A stretch of DNA of 36,336 bases. It comes from a virus. The DNA lies in IMG/VR virus record IMGVR_UViG_3300045975_000128, positions 1 to 36,336 of that record. One strand, given 5' to 3'. A model generated the notes under the pieces. It was not told where the DNA came from and made no database searches. It saw only the letters and a list, made by a program, of their open reading frames with translations. Positions 16,294 to 21,867 of the stretch are shown here, piece by piece (within the stretch, counting starts at the first letter, position 1; the number at the start of each line of letters is the position of its first letter). The position numbers and the translations under genes are program-made.

Positions 16294-16318
16294 CCTCCCC
16301 GCTCTCTCCACGGGGAGG
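16294..16318 (-). promoter_or_regulatory. Hairpin that covers the endolysin ribosome binding site
   Basis: CCTCCCCG (16294-16301) pairs perfectly with CGGGGAGG (16311-16318), 8 bp with a 9-nt loop. On the minus strand the 3' arm contains the GGAGGG ribosome binding site, which ends four bases before the endolysin ATG. The stem should limit ribosome access, a plausible way to delay lysis. Confidence 0.6.
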
Positions 16319-16326
16319 ATTATGCC

Positions 16327-16554
16327 TTACCGGCGTGAACCCTGAACAGAGGTGCCGCGCGACGTGCCGTGGGCCTTTTCGATCAGCCCCATTGAGGCAA
16401 GCGTCTCGATCATTGCCGAAATCGATCCCTTGGAAGAGATGCCCAAACCAATGGCGATCTCCCTGAAGGTCGGGTTATGCCCATGCATCTCCTCGAATTT
16501 GTTGATGAAGTCGAGAAACTCCTGTTGCCGCTCTGATGGTCTGGCTGAAGCCAT
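16327..16554 (-). CDS. LexA-type winged-helix DNA-binding protein
   Basis: 75 residues from ATG 16554, chosen because GAGGAG lies seven bases upstream. SERQQEFLDFINKFEEMHGH, NPTFREIAIGLGISSKGSIS and MIETLASMGLIEKA follow the N-terminal DNA-binding domain of LexA closely, including the recognition-helix region. The catalytic self-cleavage domain of LexA is absent, so it is a stand-alone DNA binder. It may act as a transcriptional regulator of the phage. Confidence 0.75.
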   Translation of the reverse strand: MASARPSERQQEFLDFINKFEEMHGHNPTFREIAIGLGISSKGSISAMIETLASMGLIEKAHGTSRGTSVQGSRR

Positions 16555-16565
16555 CTCCGTTCTCC

Positions 16566-16781
16566 TCACCTCCATTGTTCGCGTTTCCATTTGATGCATG
16601 CTTGCAGCACCTTGATGTTCTGCTCGTGCTGGCTCCCATAGAGAAGGCCATGGCTGCGGCCATCTCCATGGATCATAACGATCCGCGCGTCGATCTTCGG
16701 GTAGACATGGATCGCCTGCCATGGATAGAGGCAACGGATCAGCTTCCGGTATTCCTTAACCAGCGCCGGTATCTCGTCCAT
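16566..16781 (-). CDS. Small phage protein, unknown
   Basis: 71 residues starting MDEIPALVKEYRKLIRC. The middle AIHVYPKIDARIVMIHGDGR suggests a small alpha/beta fold, and the C-terminus VLQACIKWKREQW is basic. The start overlaps the upstream gene by 26 bases. It is followed after 11 bases by the LexA-like gene. No family recognised. Confidence 0.6.
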   Translation of the reverse strand: MDEIPALVKEYRKLIRCLYPWQAIHVYPKIDARIVMIHGDGRSHGLLYGSQHEQNIKVLQACIKWKREQWR

Positions 16782-17001
16782 CGTCGCTCACATTGAACTC
16801 CACGGTTTCCGGCACCCCGTCATCCAGCGTCACCAGTTGGGTGGGAGAAAAGATATGCAGAATGCCGTCGTCGTTCTCGACCACATACCTGATCTGTCCC
16901 TTCACCTTCCTGAAGACGGAGACGATGTAGCCCTGAAACACATAGTCGCCCCCGGTCTTGATGACCCGATCCCCAACAACCAACTGCTTCTTCCTACCCA
17001 T
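16756..17001 (-). CDS. Small beta-barrel-like phage protein
   Basis: 81 residues from ATG 17001, supported by GAGAGG six bases upstream; an in-frame longer start has no such site. The pattern VGDRVIKTGGDYVFQGYIVS, then GQIRYVVENDDGILHIFSPTQL looks like an SH3/KOW-type small beta barrel and recurs in phages and proteobacteria. Function unknown. It lies in a compact run of small regulators downstream of the 80-residue gene. Confidence 0.7.
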   Translation of the reverse strand: MGRKKQLVVGDRVIKTGGDYVFQGYIVSVFRKVKGQIRYVVENDDGILHIFSPTQLVTLDDGVPETVEFNVSDDGRDTGAG

Positions 17002-17018
17002 GATTGCCTCTCTGAACT

Positions 17019-17261
17019 TCACTCGGTATCCCCACGTCCGGCTGGCCACAGCTTGGCCGGAACTCCCGGCCTGTCATCTGACGAATGCGCGTATGCCTGC
17101 TCCTCCAGCATGAGGATGGCATCCTCCAGAAAGGCTTTGGTCACGGTGGTCCATCTGCCGATCTGATCCTGATACAAAATCTCTATCGTCTTGCAGCGCA
17201 TGGTCTGGTCATGCGTACCGCGCAACGCCTTCAGCTTTTCGATCTTCTCTCTTGCGTTCAT
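17019..17261 (-). CDS. Small charged phage protein, unknown
   Basis: 80 residues. Helical start MNAREKIEKLKALRG, central IEILYQDQIGRWTTVTKAFL, then a helix EDAILMLEEQAYAH and a disordered tail. The ATG overlaps the TGA of the upstream micro-protein gene. No family recognised; the compact layout suggests a small alpha/beta protein. Confidence 0.6.
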   Translation of the reverse strand: MNAREKIEKLKALRGTHDQTMRCKTIEILYQDQIGRWTTVTKAFLEDAILMLEEQAYAHSSDDRPGVPAKLWPAGRGDTE

Positions 17262-17341
17262 CTCCCTCTCCGTTTCATCCCGTCAATCACCATCCATACC
17301 CCGATCCCTTGCAGGATGAGGATTATAATCCCAAGCACCAT
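17258..17341 (-). CDS. 27-residue membrane micro-protein
   Basis: ATG at 17341-17339, TGA overlapping the next gene's ATG. The product MVLGIIIILQ-like sequence reads MVLGIIILILQGIGVWMVID followed by GMKRRGR: one hydrophobic segment and a basic tail. AGGGG lies eight bases upstream of the ATG. The ATGA overlap with the downstream gene and the clear ribosome binding site support translation. It may be the first gene of this small operon. Confidence 0.55.
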   Translation of the reverse strand: MVLGIIILILQGIGVWMVIDGMKRRGR

Positions 17342-17349
17342 TTCTTTAC

Positions 17350-17402
17350 CCCTATATAGGACGGAAATCGTCCGGCTGACAGGGTAGCCCCGGTGCCGGA
17401 AT
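17350..17402 (-). promoter_or_regulatory. Candidate promoter with CCGGACGA box
   Basis: On the minus strand TTGATC and TACCCT are separated by 17 bases (about 17402-17374), followed five bases later by CCGGACGATTTCCG. The last element is identical over 16 bases (AGCCGGACGATTTCCG) to 29335-29350. The -10 match is weak. It precedes the micro-protein and the small genes at 16.3-17.3 kb. Confidence 0.35.
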
Positions 17403-17419
17403 GGATCAACCGGAACGGT

Positions 17420-17716
17420 TTATAAATGCGCCGCTTTTCTGAGGAGAAGATTTATCTTCGCCTGCCAGCCCATGCCGCTTTTGCGGAAATGTTCGAGGAT
17501 ATCGTTATCCAGCCAGATTGTGACGCGGCTCTTGCGAGATGAGTGGAAGCGTCTGTCGGCCTTTGCAGGATTTTTCGGAATATCGACGTTTTCGACTTTA
17601 TTTTGCACAGGCTCCGGCAAATCCGTTTCCTCTTCCCATGGCTGCTTTTCGATCTGCCGAATTTCCGATTTTTTTTGCAGAAAAATTTTTGGTTGGTATT
17701 GCCTCGACAGGCTCAT
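17420..17716 (-). CDS. BrnA-like ribbon-helix-helix regulator without visible toxin
   Basis: 98 residues from ATG 17716, supported by GGAGGG a few bases upstream; a longer open frame upstream lacks such a site. The C-terminus RKSRVTIWLDNDILEHFRKS then GMGWQAKINLLLRKA is the BrnA antitoxin/ribbon-helix-helix signature. The N-terminal 55 residues are charged and probably flexible. No BrnT toxin is next to it. Directly upstream lies a TACTGTA repeat array, a likely operator for autoregulation. Confidence 0.7.
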   Translation of the reverse strand: MSLSRQYQPKIFLQKKSEIRQIEKQPWEEETDLPEPVQNKVENVDIPKNPAKADRRFHSSRKSRVTIWLDNDILEHFRKSGMGWQAKINLLLRKAAHL

Positions 17717-17737
17717 GTTATTTCCCTCCGGAATTGC

Positions 17738-17822
17738 TGTACATACGTACTGTACGTACAGGATGTATATACATACTGTATGATACAGGACGGACAGTAC
17801 GTACTGTATCAGACTGTACGGG
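17738..17822. promoter_or_regulatory. TACTGTA repeat array, likely operator
   Basis: TACTGTA starts at 17748, 17774 and 17802, with inverted TACAGT-type half-sites and GTACGTAC palindromes between them and ACTGTACGG at about 17813. The repeats are spaced 26 and 28 bases, close to 2.5 helical turns. The array lies directly upstream of the BrnA-like gene, as expected for ribbon-helix-helix operators. Confidence 0.6.
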
Positions 17823-18228
17823 ATTTGTGAAATTTTGGATCGGGTGTCCGGGTTAGTATGTATCGCGTGACGCACACGCGCCTGCACGCGCGGGGGCTAC
17901 GTATGGGTGGGGGGTAGTACCCCCCACCATGCGCACATACTACATGTGGGGTCCATGCCCTACGACCCTGTGTCCTGATTATCCAATGAAATCAATGGGT
18001 TAGTGTACATCTAAGTGATTGTAGTGATAGCGAACTGCACTCGAAGAGTGCACAGATTACAGTGTCACCCCATTGTTGTTGTCTCATTCTCTCTCTTACA
18101 TCTTGATGTAAGAGAACCAGTGCTATCCCCTTATCCCCTCCTCTCACCATGTACCCTCAGTACCCTTAAGGGACTGAGGTGTGTGTGGTGATTGGCCTTC
18201 CATTGTCTTGGTGCCGACAGTCATCTCG
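17823..18228. other. Non-coding regulatory gap with strong inverted repeats
   Basis: About 400 bases without a convincing gene. It holds CGCGTG/CACGCG (about 17866), a near-perfect GC palindrome at 17906-17928 with an 11-bp arm and one central base, TGCACTC GAA GAGTGCA near 18034-18052, and an 11-bp stem at 18092-18115 (TCTCTTACATC / GATGTAAGAGA). A CCCTTAAGGG palindrome with flanking CAGT/ACTG follows near 18158. It separates the minus-strand regulators from the small-terminase-like gene. Any promoter here is not clear. Confidence 0.5.
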
Positions 18229-18813
18229 CTACTCGACATCTTCGATGTCTCCGTTGCTCTTTCCGGGCGAAACCTCTTGGGCATCAGGAAGAACCCTTGG
18301 TTCTGGATGTGAAACATGTTCGATGGTTTCATGCCGAAAGAGTTCGCGAAGTTTGCTTCGCAATTCCAGTTCCACTTCCTCCGGCCTTCTCTCCGTCCTG
18401 TCTTCGACAGAGCGAACCTCTCGAAACATCGAAACCAGATCGATTTTGCCTAAGGCAATCAATGCGGCGATCCGTTCCGATGGCTTCGCGTCTTCTCTCC
18501 GGCTTTCTTTCATCAAGCCGGAGAACACGTGCCGACGAATGGCCACGGCATCCCGATGCATAGCCTTCTCCTGCTCCGTAAGGAGCATTTCCACCCTATG
18601 TTTGATCTTGTCCTGCTTCATCAGCTTGGATGCCGAGACATTGACCGTCGATGACTTACCGCCCGCACTGTAAGTAGCGCGGTAAGCTGCCGAGAGCGTC
18701 TCTCCCCGAGCCACCAATTGCGCGAAAGCTTCCTGCCTTGGTGTGAGATCGGAGGCCAGTCTGGTCGGCAAACCAAGGCTTTGTCGTAAACTGTTTTGCG
18801 GCATAACGGTCAC
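18229..18813 (-). CDS. Terminase small subunit-like protein
   Basis: 194 residues from GTG 18813 (or ATG 18804). LTPRQEAFAQLVARGETLSA then YRATYSAGGKSSTVNVSASK reproduce the helix-turn-helix start of many small terminases (LT-KQE-F---...AYR-AY), followed by a helical middle and acidic C-terminus. It should recognise packaging DNA and work with TerL. Odd: it lies 6 kb from terL and next to the transcription switch. The coding sequence is rich in short inverted repeats, such as GCGAAG TTTG CTTCGC and TCTCCGGCTT/AAGCCGGAGA. Confidence 0.65.
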   Translation of the reverse strand: MTVMPQNSLRQSLGLPTRLASDLTPRQEAFAQLVARGETLSAAYRATYSAGGKSSTVNVSASKLMKQDKIKHRVEMLLTEQEKAMHRDAVAIRRHVFSGLMKESRREDAKPSERIAALIALGKIDLVSMFREVRSVEDRTERRPEEVELELRSKLRELFRHETIEHVSHPEPRVLPDAQEVSPGKSNGDIEDVE

Positions 18814-18842
18814 CGTGTCCTAAACCCTATGGGGGTTTAGAA

Positions 18843-18872
18843 ATTCTAGTCAGAACCCCGATGATTTGCCAA
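18843..18872 (-). promoter_or_regulatory. Candidate promoter for the small-terminase-like gene
   Basis: On the minus strand TTGGCA (18872-18867) and TAGAAT (18848-18843) are 18 bases apart. The expected transcript starts with an 8-bp hairpin CTAAACCC/GGGTTTAG (18823-18843). Consensus match only. Confidence 0.45.
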
Positions 18873-19354
18873 GTGGTCCGGCTCCAATACCCAAGGGGAT
18901 TGGAGCGTCTGCGGGGGCGCATCATGCCCGCATCATGACGCGAGTTTTCTTCACGCCTGTTTCCCTACGCATTATGCGCAGGAGAAATCGCGCATGGAAA
19001 AAGGCTTGCCATTTGTCGTCCGGTTTGGGATTGTTTGGGGGTCGAAAGCAGGATTGCTCCGACAGCGGAAAGCCGGATGGCTCCCGCCAAAAAGCATCTC
19101 TCCGGAGAAACCGGGGGCCGCAAGCACCGCTGTGAAGCGAAGCTTGGTGAAGGCAGAACAAATCCGGACAGTTTTGCGGCGATCATGGATAACGAAGTGA
19201 TCGAAAGTCAGCGAAGCTGGTCGTGGCAAAGAGCAATCTTGTGATGCTTTGCCGCCCACACTCCTCCTCACGATTGCTGCGGGATCAAGCTGCAAACTCA
19301 GCAAAAGCTGAAAGGCGAAGCTTGGTCCTTCAACAATCCTGAAAGGATTACGTT
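18873..19354. other. Divergent intergenic region
   Basis: About 480 bases between the minus-strand terminase-like gene and the first plus-strand gene. No gene is convincing. It contains several inverted repeats (CTCCAAT.CCC AAG GGG.ATTGGAG near 18884-18907, TCTCCGGAGA near 19101, TCAGC AAAA GCTGA near 19298, AATCC TGAAA GGATT near 19336). A plus-strand promoter must lie here, but I could not identify one by consensus. Confidence 0.4.
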
Positions 19355-19960
19355 ATGACGAAAACTGCCAAAACCGTTGCCAAGTCGGAAGTCTCCTCCC
19401 GTGAGGAGCTGCTCGCCAGCGTCTCACAGTTTGAATTTCAAACTTGTGAGATCGTCGGCGGACGGAATTTCCCCATTGGGGAGAAATTCGACTGCATCAA
19501 GGTCGGGGTTTCCGGCTACGGCAAGCCCTACACGGTCATCTCCGTCAACGGAGAAGACCGGTTCTGCGATCCGAAGAACCTCAAGGTTCTTAAGCCGATG
19601 ACCGAAGCCAAGATCGCCGCCGCTAAAGCGGCGCTGGAAGAGGCAAAAGAGGCAACCCTGATCGTCGGCGGAACCATCAAGAATGAGAGTGAGAAAGCAG
19701 TTCTCATCTCTCATCATGGCTGGTTCAAGCCGAAGTGGTTTCCCAAGTCTCTGGTCACCAAGATTGGTGACCATGAAGACGGCGAGCAGAACCTCTATGA
19801 GGTTCCTCGTTGGAAAATCCATGCCGATCATGGTCCGGCTGGCGTGAAGGCTCTCGCGGCACTCCAAGATGGCTATGAAGCCATGTTGGAGCCGGAAGAA
19901 AAGCCGGAACCCAAGGTCGTCGTCCGTACCGGTAAGTATACCGGTAAGGTCAAGAAGTGA
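19355..19960 (+). CDS. Phage protein, first gene of the hairpin-rich polycistron
   Basis: 201 residues. An Ala/Lys-rich start is followed by a beta-rich middle (YGKPYTVISVNGEDRFC) and by GTIKNESEKAVLISHHGWFK with RWKIHADHGPAGVKALAALQ; basic C-terminus. No known family. Its ribosome binding site (AAAGGA) differs from the next genes. The coding sequence carries many short hairpins: CTCCTC CCGT GAGGAG (19393-19408), TCTCCG TCAA CGGAGA (19539-19554), 19683-19714 and a 9-bp stem at 19752-19773. That is far denser than in other regions. Confidence 0.65.
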   Translation: MTKTAKTVAKSEVSSREELLASVSQFEFQTCEIVGGRNFPIGEKFDCIKVGVSGYGKPYTVISVNGEDRFCDPKNLKVLKPMTEAKIAAAKAALEEAKEATLIVGGTIKNESEKAVLISHHGWFKPKWFPKSLVTKIGDHEDGEQNLYEVPRWKIHADHGPAGVKALAALQDGYEAMLEPEEKPEPKVVVRTGKYTGKVKK

Positions 19961-19967
19961 TCTCTGA

Positions 19968-20030
19968 AAAATCGCATGACCTCCCCTCCGAAAGGAGGGG
20001 AGAGCGGGCGATTTTGCCCTGAATGAGGAG
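19968..20030 (+). promoter_or_regulatory. Repeated structured leader, copy 1
   Basis: Outer stem AAAATCGC (19968-19975) / GCGATTTT (20008-20015), then an inner 9-bp stem CTCCCCTCC GAAA GGAGGGGAG (19981-20002). GGGC (20006-20009) can instead pair with GCCC (20016-20019) across the 3' arm of the outer stem. GAGGAG (20025-20030) precedes the ATG at 20039 by eight bases. The A/T to G/C changes in the outer stem keep pairing relative to copies 2, 4 and 5. Confidence 0.75.
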
Positions 20031-20038
20031 CCAACAAA

Positions 20039-20215
20039 ATGCCATTTGATCCCAATGATCTCGCTGAAATGCTCTTGGTAAAAGAGCACTTCATCGATGA
20101 GCGAAACTTCGCCATGTCGATGCGGGATTGGCCGAAAGTTTCTGTCATCCGACAGAAACTCAAGCACGTTGAAAACCGGATTGCTTCGATCCGGTTTCAG
20201 CAAAAGACCGCCTGA
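20039..20215 (+). CDS. 58-residue phage protein, unknown
   Basis: ATG 20039, TGA 20213-20215; too short to catch easily, but it has the standard GAGGAG site of this cluster. The product begins MPFDPNDLAEMLLVKEHFID and ends with IRQKLKHVENRIASIRF, probably two or three helices. The 177 bases hold four hairpins: 20070-20088, 20101-20112, a perfect 10-bp stem at 20137-20160 and a 9-bp stem at 20173-20197. No family recognised. Confidence 0.6.
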   Translation: MPFDPNDLAEMLLVKEHFIDERNFAMSMRDWPKVSVIRQKLKHVENRIASIRFQQKTA

Positions 20216-20276
20216 GAAATTGCATGGGATGGGGTCCACTGGACCCCATTACGGGCAATTTCGCCCTTTTGAGGAG
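20216..20276 (+). promoter_or_regulatory. Repeated structured leader, copy 2
   Basis: Outer stem GAAATTGC (20216-20223) / GCAATTTC (20255-20262), perfect 8 bp. Inner stem ATGGGGTCC ACT GGACCCCAT (20229-20249), unrelated in sequence to copy 1. GGGC/GCCC (20253-20256, 20263-20266) and GAGGAG (20271-20276) as in the others, then ATG at 20282. Confidence 0.8.
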
Positions 20277-20281
20277 CCAAA

Positions 20282-20536
20282 ATGCAAGTTCTCACGAAAG
20301 CACAGAAACTCGCTTTGAAGCGAGTTTTTGATCGGACGCCTCTTTTCGTCCTTTGGGACGGAAAGTGCTTCATGCCGACTTCCACCGAAGGGTGGAATGC
20401 TCACAAGAGACTGGATCAACCGACAATGACCTACCGGTCATTTCGGTACACCGCAGTCACCAGCTTTGGGACGTTAATCGTCCCATGGTGTGGAATGTGG
20501 CTGGCCATCGAAACCGATGGCTACACCCACTCTTAG
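20282..20536 (+). CDS. Conserved small phage protein, unknown
   Basis: 84 residues. MQVLTKAQKLALKRVFDRTP, the MTYRSFR segment and GTLIVPWCGMWLAIETDGYT belong to a phage protein type I recall from many siphovirus- and podovirus-like genomes, without an assigned function. The coding sequence has at least six hairpins, including a 10-bp stem at 20306-20327, TTCCACC GAAG GGTGGAA (20380-20397), AATGACC TACC GGTCATT (20425-20442) and GCCATCG AAAC CGATGGC (20504-20521). Preceded and followed by the repeated leader. Confidence 0.7.
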   Translation: MQVLTKAQKLALKRVFDRTPLFVLWDGKCFMPTSTEGWNAHKRLDQPTMTYRSFRYTAVTSFGTLIVPWCGMWLAIETDGYTHS

Positions 20537-20601
20537 AGATCGCATGATATCTCCTCCGACTTGTCGGAGGGGATAGCGGGCAATCTCGCCCTATTGAGGA
20601 G
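20536..20601 (+). promoter_or_regulatory. Repeated structured leader, copy 3
   Basis: Outer stem GAGATCGC (20536-20543) / GCAATCTC (20580-20587) with one C-A mismatch. Inner stem ATCTCCTCCGAC / GTCGGAGGGGAT (20549-20574), 12 bp with one U-G pair. GGGC/GCCC and GAGGAG (20596-20601) are kept; ATG at 20608. The element begins at the last base of the upstream stop codon. Confidence 0.75.
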
Positions 20602-20607
20602 CCAAAA

Positions 20608-20943
20608 ATGGTTGGAATGCTGAACATCGGTACAGTGTCCCATGGGACACTGCGTCCGCAAGATTTGCTCCGTAGGTTTTCCCAAACCTACGAGCAATAC
20701 TTCAGCGATGAAACGGATTACAATCCGTTTCTTTACATGGCAGCTAACTTGTTAGCTGCCACTCTGGATGATCTCGAAGGAGATCATGTTGCCGACCACA
20801 TCTATGAGCATGTCGATTATACAATCGACAAGCTTATAGAGAAGCTGGAAGGCTTGGCTTCCCGTCATAACTGTTACTTCGGAACCACCGAAGGTGACGG
20901 TTCGGATTTCGGCTTCTGGCCGAATGAAGGCGGCGAAGCTTAG
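20608..20943 (+). CDS. Conserved small phage protein, most hairpin-rich coding sequence
   Basis: 111 residues: NIGTVSHGTLRPQDLLRRF, a helical middle (MAANLLAATLDDLEGDHV) and a C-terminal CYFGTTEGDGSDFGFWPNE. The last motif recurs in a small phage family of unknown function. In 336 bases there are stems at 20633-20652 (9 bp), 20671-20692 (9), 20710-20731 (9), 20738-20761 (11), 20768-20787 (8), 20811-20830 (8) and 20831-20846 (5). Codon choice seems fitted to pairing. Role unknown. Confidence 0.65.
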   Translation: MVGMLNIGTVSHGTLRPQDLLRRFSQTYEQYFSDETDYNPFLYMAANLLAATLDDLEGDHVADHIYEHVDYTIDKLIEKLEGLASRHNCYFGTTEGDGSDFGFWPNEGGEA

Positions 20944-21010
20944 GAATTGCATGACTTCCCCACTGAGAAATCAGTGGGGAATGCGGGCAATTCCGCCCTG
21001 AATTGAGGAG
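20943..21010 (+). promoter_or_regulatory. Repeated structured leader, copy 4
   Basis: Outer stem GGAATTGC (20943-20950) / GCAATTCC (20987-20994), perfect and covarying at the second base relative to copies 2 and 5. Inner stem TTCCCCACTGA GAAA TCAGTGGGGAA (20956-20981), 11 bp with a GAAA tetraloop. GGGC/GCCC and GAGGAG (21005-21010) kept; ATG at 21016. Confidence 0.8.
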
Positions 21011-21015
21011 CCAAG

Positions 21016-21237
21016 ATGACTGAAAGAGCACAACTTTTCGCCCAGAGACTTCGTGATCTGGACGAATGCATTGCTGAAAGCAAGGCATCGGAACACTACG
21101 ATCCGAAAAACGACTACTGGACCCATCTCAAAGAGATGGAAATTCAGGCTTTCGCCAAAGGCGATGGTGTCGTTTGGCGGGTCAATGACCGGCCTTACAT
21201 CGTCTTCGATACCATCGATAGCCGATGGTATTCCTGA
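21016..21237 (+). CDS. Small phage protein, unknown
   Basis: 73 residues. A helical charged N-terminus (AQLFAQRLRDLDECIAESKA) is followed by KGDGVVWRVNDRPYIVFDTI, a small beta piece. No family recognised. Hairpins in the coding sequence include CCATCTC AAA GAGATGG (21123-21139) and a 9-bp stem ATACCATCG/CGATGGTAT (21209-21231). Preceded and followed by leader copies 4 and 5. Confidence 0.65.
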   Translation: MTERAQLFAQRLRDLDECIAESKASEHYDPKNDYWTHLKEMEIQAFAKGDGVVWRVNDRPYIVFDTIDSRWYS

Positions 21238-21299
21238 GAAATTGCATGGGATGCCCTCTCTCAGAGAGGGCATTACGGGCAATTTCGCCCTTTGAGGAG
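21238..21299 (+). promoter_or_regulatory. Repeated structured leader, copy 5
   Basis: Outer stem GAAATTGC (21238-21245) / GCAATTTC (21279-21286), perfect. Inner stem ATGCCCTCTC TCA GAGAGGGCAT (21251-21273), 10 bp. GGGC/GCCC and GAGGAG (21294-21299) kept; ATG at 21306. Same outer stem as copy 2 but a different inner stem. Confidence 0.8.
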
Positions 21300-21305
21300 C
21301 CAAAC

Positions 21306-21485
21306 ATGATCCTGCTTTGGATATCGACATATATGTCGATCTTCACGATGGGAATTCTTGCCATCATTGTGGGGACTTCCCCACAATTCGGTTGGCCGGA
21401 ATATTCCGCCACCATTCTTGCGATACTTTTCGGTATCGGCGCAGCAACGACGTTGCTGGAAATTGGTCGGAGGGAACGTCGATGA
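21306..21485 (+). CDS. 59-residue membrane protein
   Basis: ATG 21306, TGA 21483-21485. The protein has two hydrophobic segments, MILLWISTYMSIFTMGILAI and ATILAILFGIGAATTLL, with a short PQFGWPEY loop and a basic end RRERR: a two-TM inner-membrane protein. The coding sequence carries a 9-bp stem at 21366-21387, the palindrome ATCGACATATATGTCGAT (21323-21340) and CAGCAACG A CGTTGCTG (21442-21458). Next gene starts in its stop codon. Function unknown. Confidence 0.6.
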   Translation: MILLWISTYMSIFTMGILAIIVGTSPQFGWPEYSATILAILFGIGAATTLLEIGRRERR

Positions 21486-21565
21486 TCTACATTCTTGTTC
21501 CAGTGATAGCTTTGCTATCGTGGTACATCGTTTATCTCGAAACAACGAAAGGAGATCGCAAATGA
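21482..21565 (+). CDS. 27-residue membrane micro-protein
   Basis: ATG at 21482 overlaps the upstream TGA (ATGA). The product MIYILVPVIALLSWYIVYLE then TTKGDRK has one TM segment and a basic tail. Its TGA overlaps the next ATG (21562). It contains GATAGC TTT GCTATC. Coupling on both sides argues for translation. It may pair with the two-TM protein upstream. Confidence 0.55.
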   Translation: MIYILVPVIALLSWYIVYLETTKGDRK

Positions 21566-21867
21566 AATGTCTCCACTTCGTTGGTTTCACCAACGAAGAA
21601 CAAATCAGGAAGGCTTCCCGAATATTCGGGGAGCCTCATTTCATACATCCCAAATGGGATGTCAGAGCCGAGCAAGAATTGGATGTAGACGATGTAATCG
21701 TCTACGCCAATGGAACACCGAGGAGAGCGGAAGAACGTGAGTTCTTCCTGAGTGTGGGCGGCAAGCAAGGGGGTGGGCGCATGATGCGCCTGCCCCCTTT
21801 TTTTTGCTCAAAATTCAGCTACTATCGCAGACATGCGCTACATACCCGGATACGAAGAACGCTATAG
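21562..21867 (+). CDS. Small phage protein whose frame runs through a terminator
   Basis: ATG 21562 with GGAGAT upstream. The first 65 or so residues (MKCLHFVGFTNEEQIRKASR, FGEPHFIHPKWDVRA, LDVDDVIVYANG) look like a complete small domain seen in other phages. The remaining 35 residues are read through the terminator and into the HNH gene (MMRLPPFFCSKFSYYRR) and look unnatural, so the native stop may have been lost. Stems at 21576-21598 (10 bp), 21611-21636 (13 bp), 21685-21705 and 21729-21748. Confidence 0.5.
   Translation: MKCLHFVGFTNEEQIRKASRIFGEPHFIHPKWDVRAEQELDVDDVIVYANGTPRRAEEREFFLSVGGKQGGGRMMRLPPFFCSKFSYYRRHALHTRIRRTL
21768..21805 (+). terminator. Strong intrinsic terminator of the hairpin-rich polycistron
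   Basis: A 14-bp stem AGGGGGTGGGCGCA / TGCGCCTGCCCCCT with two G-U pairs and a TGA loop, followed by eight T residues. It is the best terminator in the window and ends the cluster before the HNH gene. Confidence 0.85.

Noticed and set aside
17738-17822. Array of short repeats considered as CRISPR
   Set aside because: Units are only 7 bases long with 19-21 base variable gaps and internal palindromes, no leader or cas genes; an operator array fits better.
18144-18332. Minus-strand frame of 62 codons next to the small-terminase-like gene
   Set aside because: Overlaps the terminase-like gene in another frame, lacks a ribosome binding site and a plausible fold.
18866-19135. Plus-strand frame of 89 codons in the divergent gap
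   Set aside because: Low-complexity basic translation without ribosome binding site or recognisable domain.
19424-20239. Minus-strand open frame of 271 codons across the hairpin-rich genes
   Set aside because: It runs through leader copies and two plus-strand genes with good ribosome binding sites; inverted repeats make both strands look alike. No protein family seen.
19244-21767. Inverted 15-base match (GAGTGTGGGCGGCAA) flanking the hairpin-rich cluster
   Set aside because: Exact, but a single 15-base match is expected by chance in a window of this size; no further support for mobility.
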